From Ramlibacter sp. (lineage in GTDB: Bacteria > Pseudomonadota > Gammaproteobacteria > Burkholderiales > Burkholderiaceae_C), in contig JAQGMS010000280.1 of assembly GCA_028292245.1 (NCBI GenBank), forward strand, positions 1-64,000: a stretch of DNA of 64,000 nt, written 5' to 3'. The position numbers were made by a program, and so were the translations under genes. Positions within the stretch are counted from its first letter, which is position 1. Every line of letters begins with the position of its first letter. Below are positions 54,600 through 62,700 of this stretch, in pieces. The notes beneath the pieces are model-generated. The model was not told where the DNA came from. It was given only the letters and a program-made list of their open reading frames with translations, and made no database searches.

Positions 54600-55220
54600 T
54601 CAATGCAAGCCGCCAAACTTGCCATAGTTCGAGACGAGGACGTGAATAGACGCAGCAGCGTTGGCCATCCCCGAACCACTCGCCGCTGGGGCGTTGTTCG
54701 ACTCCTGAACGGCTCGCTGGTCCAGCGTCGCCATCACTCGGCGGACATCTTCACATAGTGCAGGATTGTCCTGGCCGCGTGGCAATCCGGATTCGAAATG
54801 ACGTCGAGCAGAATGAATATCGTCCGCCACCACGGCAGCGAAGCCACGCACGAAATGCACCAAGGCGTCCGCCTCCTCCAGCTGAAACAGCGGCTCCCAC
54901 GTGACGAGGCCAACGGAAGCACGGCCGCCGCTGAGCTGTAGCAGCCCCAGCTGATATCGCGCGACGTGAAAGCGCGGAGCCAACACAACCGCACTTGCCA
55001 GTGCGGCCTCGGCCTTATCGGAGAGACCTAGCGATGCGTATTCGGAACCGATCAGAAAATGCGGGACCGGATTGGCCGGGCTGACCATGCTGGCCTCATG
55101 AAACATGTGCAGCGCTTGCTCACTGTTGTTTGCGTGGCTGGCAGCGAGCCCGGCACTGAGCAGGGCACTTTCAGGAGCGTCGGTCCCGCCGGACGGGAGA
55201 GTTTTGGGCGGAGATGTCAT
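54600..55220 (-). CDS. TPR-repeat protein, first gene of flagellar cluster, 206 residues
   Basis: TPR-like helices: ALHMFHEASMVSPANPVPHFLIGSEYASLGLSDKAEAALASAVVLAPRF, ARYQLGLLQLSGGRASVGLVTWEPLF. The C-terminal end is ASIHVLVSNYGKFGGLH, not repeat-like. AAAGGA precedes the ATG. A sigma-28-like promoter 27-53 bp upstream suggests FliA control. Function unknown; may be a chaperone-like adaptor. Confidence 0.8.
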   Translation of the reverse strand: MTSPPKTLPSGGTDAPESALLSAGLAASHANNSEQALHMFHEASMVSPANPVPHFLIGSEYASLGLSDKAEAALASAVVLAPRFHVARYQLGLLQLSGGRASVGLVTWEPLFQLEEADALVHFVRGFAAVVADDIHSARRHFESGLPRGQDNPALCEDVRRVMATLDQRAVQESNNAPAASGSGMANAAASIHVLVSNYGKFGGLH

Positions 55221-55246
55221 CGGGGAGTGTCCTTTGGCTTCCCACT

Positions 55247-55273
55247 ATATCGACCGATTTTGCCAATTGTTTA
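55247..55273 (-). promoter_or_regulatory. Sigma-28 (FliA)-type promoter of the flagellar operon
   Basis: On the minus strand: TAAA, 15 bp, GTCGATAT, against the consensus TAAA-N15-GCCGATAA. The -35 box matches fully, spacing is exact and six of eight -10 positions match. The predicted start lies about 20 bp before the first TPR gene. The -35 TAAA overlaps the TAA stop of the decayed Rhs fragment next to it. Sequence match seen; activity inferred. Confidence 0.65.
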
Positions 55274-55433
55274 GCGCCCAGCCAGCCGCCCGTTGGCGTC
55301 GTAGCTAAAAGTCTTGATCTCCGAGCATTGCCTTGCACGGGAGCGCCTGCGTTGTTGGCGCCGGAGCGCGGCCAGCAAGCCGAGTTGCTGGCCGGCACGA
55401 GCGCCGCCTCACTAAGTGGCTGGCCGCGTCGCG
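55271..55433 (-). pseudogene. Decayed fragment of an Rhs/YD-repeat core
   Basis: The minus strand encodes KTFSYDANGRLAGR followed by a stop, and the nucleotide sequence aligns with 59281-59450 inside the large Rhs gene (shared ACTACGACGCCAACGGGCGGCT-type region around the YDANGR motif). The alignment contains small insertions and deletions that break the frame, so it is a remnant rather than a gene. Orientation is the same as the intact Rhs gene. It marks an old duplication or replaced Rhs end. Confidence 0.75.
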
Positions 55434-55663
55434 ACTCATCCTCGCGTCCGACACCCACGAGTTGACCATGTTCGTCCTGAGTGGGTTGTCCATTCCGACG
55501 CGAACTACAGCAATTGCGCATTCGTCCTCTAGAAGCGTTGTGCAAAACCCCACCCTGTTGGCGACTGGCCGATTGCATTGCCAAGGCGTCAGTAGTGATC
55601 TGCTTCGCACTCATCCAGTGTTGCGTCGCCGTAGTCACGCCGGTGGTCACGACGCCGTACGCC

Positions 55664-56062
55664 TTATTTTCCGGGCAAGCTAGCCACAACCTTTGCGAAA
55701 TGCGACTCCAAATTGACAGCTACTGACTGCAATTGCTCAGCGCTGCTTCTTGGTGTGTTGGGCAATCGCGCCAGTAACTCTTCAATTGAAGGGCCCGCTC
55801 CTTGATGCACCAACGACATTAAGAAGAACCATCCGGGTCCTTTGTCGAAGAGGGCGAAATCCGCGCCGGGAACACCGACCTTGCAATTTACTTCGCCGTC
55901 AATAGCGGAGCGATAAATTACCAGCCTACAAACTGGCGATTCGTATAGCACAACTTCTTTCCTGGCGTGCTCCAAAGTCGGAGCTGCTACGCGTAAGAAC
56001 CCATTTGACGAAAGAAAATTGCCCAGAACTCTATGTACCATTTCTGAGAAGGCTGTCTTCAT
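55664..56062 (-). CDS. Orphan immunity-like small protein, 132 residues
   Basis: Begins MKTAFSEMVHRVLGNFLSSNGFLRV and has a mixed alpha/beta pattern (RLVIYRSAIDGEVNCKVGV, GPGWFFLMSLVHQG). Cytosolic, no signal peptide. AT-richer than the core genes. Its position downstream of an Rhs gene and its own immunity gene, next to an Rhs core fragment, is typical for orphan immunity genes that protect against kin toxins. No family recognised. Confidence 0.6.
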   Translation of the reverse strand: MKTAFSEMVHRVLGNFLSSNGFLRVAAPTLEHARKEVVLYESPVCRLVIYRSAIDGEVNCKVGVPGADFALFDKGPGWFFLMSLVHQGAGPSIEELLARLPNTPRSSAEQLQSVAVNLESHFAKVVASLPGK

Positions 56063-56520
56063 TTCTATCTCACCTTATCCCATGAATTCCCCTCTCTGAC
56101 ATAGCCATAACTTTCGAATTGACTTCCAGATGGAGTTCCTTAGGTGCTGTCTGCTCTGCCGGAGAGGATATCAGCAATGGTTTTGCCGCGTAGCCACATT
56201 GATCGACAGCTCGTTCAAGTTGACTCTTGAGAATTTGCTCGTTGACGCTCCATGCTTTGCAGCGTGAATTTTCCCAAACGCTGCGTCGATTCTCTGCTCA
56301 TTATCTGTTCCCTCGCAAGCTTTGCCGGTATTCGGCCAAGTCTCGAGTAAGCTGCAGAGTACGAGTTGTCGGCATATCAGTGCCTGCTGTCGTCATGCAG
56401 GCAGTGCCGATGACCTATAGTGACCGGGCTGCGCGCCGTGCACTCACGTTCGCCGCATGCAGACAACAACGCTGCGAACTCGGGTGGCGCGGCCACCAAT
56501 GCAGACTGGCTTTGCGGCGA
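56063..56520. other. Degenerate region between two immunity-like genes
   Basis: No complete gene. On the minus strand an open frame without a start codon ends at 56171 (about 73 codons, ending SINVATRQNHC, including RIDAAFGKIHAAKHGAS). It may be the tail of a lost toxin or immunity gene. AT-richer than surroundings. No Rhs-core homology seen here. Confidence 0.35.
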
Positions 56521-56766
56521 TCAGGAGGTTGGAGTCCAGTTCGATTTGTAGGCGTCCGGGCCGAGGCGCTTCTGCAAAGCAAGCAGAACTTGATATTCGC
56601 CAACTTTTCCCGAAGCAATTTTCTGCGCATCCTCGGCAGTGATTTCGTCTTCCCGCCATATCGGTTGGTGCGAGCCCGCGTCGTAGCGAACGTAGTAATG
56701 ATCTTCGCGCTTAACTACTTCGAAGTAGTCGTTCTGAAGAGTCAGGCCAAACAGTTTCTCTTCCAT
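56521..56766 (-). CDS. Probable cognate immunity protein of the Rhs toxin
   Basis: 81 residues, starts MEEKLFGLTLQNDYFEVVKRE two bases after the Rhs stop. Contains FEVVKREDHYYVRYDAGSH and a short helical end (AEDAQKIASGKVGEYQVLLALQKRL). Small, acidic-leaning, cytosolic. Identification is by position immediately behind a polymorphic toxin; no named immunity family recognised. Confidence 0.75.
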   Translation of the reverse strand: MEEKLFGLTLQNDYFEVVKREDHYYVRYDAGSHQPIWREDEITAEDAQKIASGKVGEYQVLLALQKRLGPDAYKSNWTPTS

Positions 56767-56768
56767 AT

Positions 56769-59700
56769 TTACCTAACTTTGATTGGTGTGACAGTGTAGG
56801 CACCAGGAGCAATTGGCTCAATCACGGCCTCAGGTAGCCCGCCGTTCGTGTAGCCGCCGGGATTCCACAGGCGGTTCGCTCCGACCTCATTTCCTGTTGG
56901 GATTCGCAGGCCACGCGGCTGCGGGATATCGACGCGTACAGGAGCCGCACCTAGGTCGCCGGATTGCAGGCCAAGCAACTGCTCTAGCCTGCGAACATCC
57001 CCTCCAGCCTGTGCAATCGCTGCATCAGCAAATGTCTTTGGCATAACCCACGTTTCCCTGCGACCGATCGTGCCATTTGGAACCAAGCCTTGAATTCGAG
57101 TTGCACCACTTTCAAACAAAGAAGCGTGGGCATCAATCATCGACTGCGAAAGGTAGGTGTCCGGTGCAGGTCGCAGCCCTTTTGAGGTGTTGATGATCGA
57201 CCAACCCTCACTGGGATCGAGATAGCTCACGCGCGGTGAAATCTTCTGCGCCCAACCCATAACGCTTCCAAGCACTTTGCCCACAGCCAAGCCGCCTATC
57301 TCGTTGGCCGCCGCGTCGGGAAGCATTTGCGCGACTTGGAACTGCATCTGATCGCCACGTACTGGATCCACGCCGCCCAGAGAATTCTTGAGGTATGCGA
57401 GTGCCGGTGAATCTCGACTAACACCGTTCCAAGCCGTCACGCTCGGTGCGTTGGCCTGCCTGGCTGCGTATTGCTGCTGGATCAGCGCTGCACTTGCATC
57501 GCGCATGTTCCACCCAGCGGGTAGCGACGAGCCCGACGCGATTTCTCTGGAGTCGGCATCTATCGACGACCACAAGGGGCGCACCTGAACAACGCCGTTT
57601 TCATCAACCCACGATCGGCTGGGTACCGTGCCGCCATCCTCGTCGTCATAGGAGTCGCCCGGCCCCGCGTCGGTCAGAACAGCATCCCCCAGTGCGTTGC
57701 TTGCGTAGAGCACACCCTGGGGTCGAATATTGTTCTGGGGCGCAGCACCTTCGACTAACCTTTGCCAGTTCTCCGCCGTCGGCACAAAGCCGTCGGCGTT
57801 CACCTGTGGCTTCTGCCCCGGACTACTATTCGCATCGACGAACCCATTGCCCAGTGCTTGGCCAAATGCATCGATCGCTACCTGTTGCACACTGATCCGA
57901 CCGCCGCGCATCGCGGCCGTAGCCATGCCTGCGGTAAATCCGCTCAGCGCTGACCGCGCCACGAGGTCGGCGCCCGAATAGGCGTTTGTACGCATGCCGT
58001 TATTGTCTAACAATCCCAGCTCACGGTTCATCCCGGAACCCACCCCGGCCCCCACCGCAGAAGCCGCGACCGATTGCCAGGAGAAGCTGTGCTGCAGCCC
58101 TGTGGTAACGGCGATACCTTGCGTCAGCGCGTTGCCCACCGCGGCGCGGGCGATGGTGTTGCCCACGCTGTTGAGGGCGCCACCGGTGAAGTCCACCCCG
58201 GACAACCCGCCGCTGATGCCCCCGCTGACGGCGCTCAACGCCAATTGCTTCCAGCTGAAGCCTTGCTGGATGCCCAGAGCGTTGCCCACCACCTGGCCGG
58301 CGAGCGAGCCGGCAGCCCCGCCAACGGCACCTGCGATGGCCATGTCGGCGGCCGAGTAGGTGGCGGCGGTCGAGAGGGTGATCGTGCCGCCCTCGATCGT
58401 CGCGCCGGTCACCGCAATGGCTTCGGGCTGGGCGTAGCTTAGAAGCTCCCATTGCTCGGTGATGGCCGCCACCACCACGATCACCACCAGGGTGATGATC
58501 TGCCCCATGCCCCCGCAGCCGCCGTCATCGGCCTGCGGCTGGGGCAGCGGCATATAGGGAGTGGTATCGCCCACCACCCTGGACGGGTCATAGGGGCGGA
58601 AGGTGCCTGCGTTGTTGGCGCTGAGCTCCGTTCCGGGTACCTTGAGCACCTGGCCGGCTGTCAGCTGCGAGTTGCCCGTCAGGCCATTGGCGTCGGCGAT
58701 GCGGTACCACAGCCGGGAGTCCCCATAGACGGCCTGGGCGATGTTTTGCAGGGTATCTCCGGCCGTCACCAGGTGGGTGCTGTCGGCCACCTGCGGGGTG
58801 TTGCCCGCGGTGGCCGTGAAGCCAAAGCCGAACTGCGCCGTGGTCGTGAAAACCCCGGTCCCATCGGCCGCGCGGGCCTGGGTGTCGTCCACCACTTCGC
58901 CATAGCGGCCCAGCACCTCGCCGTTGACGATCAATTGGCGCTGCGCGTGGGTGCCCTGCAGGGCGAACAGCACCTTGCCAGTGGCGTCGTTCACAAAATG
59001 CCGGTCGTTGGCCGGCTGGTTGGTGTCCTGCACCCCTGTCAAAAACCCGTTACCGTCGTAGCTGGAGGTGGTGAGGTTGTCCGCGGTGCCGGCGCGCTGG
59101 GCCCGCACGGTGCCTTCCTTGTAGCTGTCGCCCAACTGGTAGTCGTAGCTGTAGCTGGTGCTGGCGTAGCTGCCGGTGAGCTCGTCCAGGGTGTAGGCGC
59201 TCAAGTTGCCCGCGCCGTCCCAGCTGGTGTAGTTCAGGTCGTACTGGGCGGTGCCCAGGCTGTCGTACACCCGCTGGTTGGCGAGCCGCCCATTGGCGTC
59301 GTAGCTGAAGGTCTTGATCTCCGAGCCGTTGCCTTGCAGGGCAGCGCCGGCGCTGTTGGTGCCGTTGAGCGCGGCCAGATAGCCCGGTTGCAGGCTACCG
59401 GCCTGCGCGCCGCTTTGCACCAGGTGGCCGGCCGCGTCGTAGAAGCGGTCGTCCACCCGGGTGCCGTCCCGGTCGATGCTGGCGATGCGCCCCAGCGCGT
59501 CGTGGCCGTATTGCTCGGTGGTCAGGCCCAGCTGGGCCTTCCAGCTGTCGGGGGTGGTGCGGGTGACAAGAGTCGGCTCGGTGTCGCCGCTGTAGACCAG
59601 CTCGTCGTAGCTGGTGCCCGCCTGCAGGGTGACGCGGTGGCCCATCCAGGTGTCGGCGGTTTTGTGGCCCACCAGGTCGTAGCTCATGGCGTGGCCGCTG

Positions 59701-62700
59701 GTGCCCAGGTTGCCCTGCGCGTCCACCGCGTCGGCCAGCGTTTGCCGGTTCATCGCGTCGTAGCGGAAGTAGCGGTCGCTGTCCTGCGCGGTCTCGCCGG
59801 CCGGCTCTCCGTTCACCCCTTCGGTGATGACGTGGGTGGTGATGTGGCTGCGGTTGCCCACCTTGTCGTACTCGATCGTGACGTGCGCGCTGGCGTCGGC
59901 CACCCATTGCATGCGCCCAAGCGCGTCGTAGGCGATGTGGTTGTCCTGGAACACCACGCCGTCTTGCAGGGTTCGTTCGCGGATCCGGTTGCCCGCCTGG
60001 TCGTAGCTCAGTTCGGTGACCGTGTCGGTGGACTCTTCTTGAATACGGGTGAGCTGGCCCGCGCTGTCGTATGTGTAACTCAGGTCCTGCGTTCCGCCTT
60101 GCTGGTGGGTGAGCTGCCGGGTCTTTTCGTCATAGGTATAGCTATGGTGCGTGCCGCCAAAGTCGGTGTGCCCGGCTGCAGTGAAACGGCCAAAGTAGTC
60201 ATAGGCCCAGGTGGCGGTGTGAGCGTTGCCGTCCAGCTCGGCCGTCTTGCGCCCTTGCGCGTCGTAGGCCATGCGGGTGGTGATACCACCGGCGATGGTC
60301 TGGATGACGTTGCCGCGCAGGTCGTAGCTGTAGGACGTGCTAGCTCCCCCGGTATCGGTCTGGCTGGTCTTGCGCCCGGCCTCATCGTAGAAATAGCTCT
60401 CCGACAGGGATTGCAGGTGTTCGTCGATCAGGGTGTGCGATGGATCGCTGTCAATGTGGCGCACGTCCACGTCGGTGTAGGTGACCGAAGTCAGGCGCGA
60501 GAGCTTGTCGTAAGCGTAGTTGGTGGTCGGGTTGAAGTTGGCCTCGACCTTGGTGGTGGAGGCGACCTTGTCGCCGAAGGCGTCGTAACTGTTGGTGACG
60601 CCGCCGCCATCAGCGTGCGCTTCACTCACCAGGTTGCCCGCGGCATCCCAGTACTGCTCGTTGGCGTTGCCGTTGGCGTCGATAACCGCGATCTGACGGC
60701 CCATGGGGTCGTACAGCATCCGGGTAACGGCCACGCCCGAACCCGTGGTGTTGCCGTAGGCGTCGGTCTGCGTCTGGCTGGTGATCTGGTTGTTCGCGTT
60801 GTATGTGAAGCCTGTCACCCAGGCCAGGCTGCGCGCGTCGTTTTGCTTCAGCACATTGCCCCAGCGGTCCAGTGTGCGCTGGACGATCGTCTGCCGCGGG
60901 TCGAGGACGATGGCCGGATCGGGATGTGGCGTGATGCTGGGCACGGTGCCGGAGCTGCCGGGAACAGGGACGTTCAGGCGCCCGAGCACGTGGCCAACGG
61001 TCGCGCCGTTGGCGGCAACCAGCGTGAGCTCGGCCTCATAGATTCCTGGGAGGATGGTGGGCGGCACCACGACGCTCTGGATGCCATTGGCAGTCTGTGC
61101 CGGGAGTTCCGTCCAATTGGCGGTGCCCCACACCCGGTAGCGGAAGGTGGATGTCACGCCCGCCGCAGGGGCGTCCCACTGGAGGATGGATCCGCCGTCG
61201 TTGGTCAGCACAAAGGCCGGGTTGGAAACGCCCGAGGGGGTTGCGGTGAGGGTGAAACTCTGCACCGAGCTGATTGCCGCCGACGGCTGCTCGTTCGCCG
61301 AGGAGGTGTAGCTGGTCGGCGTGTAGGTTCCGTTGTTGACCTGCACGTCCGGCGTGACCGGCGTCGCCGGATGGGTGATGACCGAACCTTGGGCCTGGGC
61401 GGTGCGCTGGCCGTTCGCTTCGTAATAAATGTCCACCTCATAGGTACCCGGGGCCAGGTCCGTGGGCCGCACCCTGGAAACCTTGTAGCCGTCCGCATCG
61501 ATGGTCGTCACGTATTCGGCGGTCCACCAATAGGTCGTTCCGGTCTGCCGGAAGAACGCCTTCGCGACGCTGCCCGCCGGGGCATCCGGATAGCGCGCGC
61601 TCCACCCGCCGTCCGCGTTGGCCGTGAACAGGACCGGTATGACTGGGTAGTTGACGTCCGGGTGGTACACCGGGGGGACGTAGCCGGTCGATGTCTCACC
61701 CATCGTCGGCGGCACGGCATCTTCGTACGTGGTCAAGTTGCCGGTGGCCTGCGCCACGCGGGCGCCGCCTTGCAAGATTGCGAGGTCCAGCTTGTACACG
61801 CCTGCGGGCCACACGTCGCCCACGTCGACGTACTGATTGGCACCCGACGTCACGACCGATGCGCTGGTGTCGGTCCATTGGGTGGAGTTCGGCGGCTGGT
61901 AGCGGAACTGAGTGGTCGTTCCAGCGGCCGGAGTTGGCCATTGCATGCGCCAGCTACCGTCGGAAGCGGGCAAGAACTGCACCGCGACGACGGGATAGTT
62001 CACCGCCGGCGTATAGACCGCGGCCACATAGGTCGGCGTGGTATCGGAAATCGTCGCCTTCGTCGGCGCGATGGAACTGACGGTGAGCGTGCCTTCCGAC
62101 TGACCCGTGCGAGCGCCGTTCTTGAAGAAGTACAGATCCACTTCATAGTTGCCGGGCGCCAGGTCGGCTGCGACAAACGACGCCTTTTGCGTGGTCGACG
62201 TGGTGACGATGCGACTCGTGAAGCTCAGCCAGGGCGAGGTTCCGACCTTGCGGTATTTGAACTCCGTGGTGTTGCCGGTGGAGGGCTTGTTCCATTGCAG
62301 CGACCAGCTGCCGTCGGTCGCGCTGGTGGCGAAGATCACCGAAATCGGCGGGTAGTTCACTGCCGACACATTTTGTGGCGGCGTATAGGCAGGCGTGGTG
62401 TCCTGCATGCTGTGCGTCATGCCGCTGCCGCTTACAGTCAGCAGGCCGGTCTTGAGCCCGACCACGGTTCCGCTCGAATTCACCAGAGTGAGTTCGAGGT
62501 CCCACTCATCGTCCGCCAGCTCGGAGGGCGCGATCGCGCGGCTTTGCGTGCTGCCATTGGTCTGGAAGCCGGTGACCTGATTCCAGACCGTGCCAGCGTG
62601 CCATTTCACCCGGAGAGACGCCGTCGTGCCGGCGGGCGGGGTGGTCCACGACAGCGTGGACCCGCCGGGACCGGGGGTGGCCACCCAAGCAACGCCTGGA

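Noticed and set aside
55171..55689. 172-codon minus-strand frame covering the Rhs fragment
   Set aside because: It reads the Rhs-derived DNA in the wrong frame and overlaps the first TPR gene; it is not protein-like.
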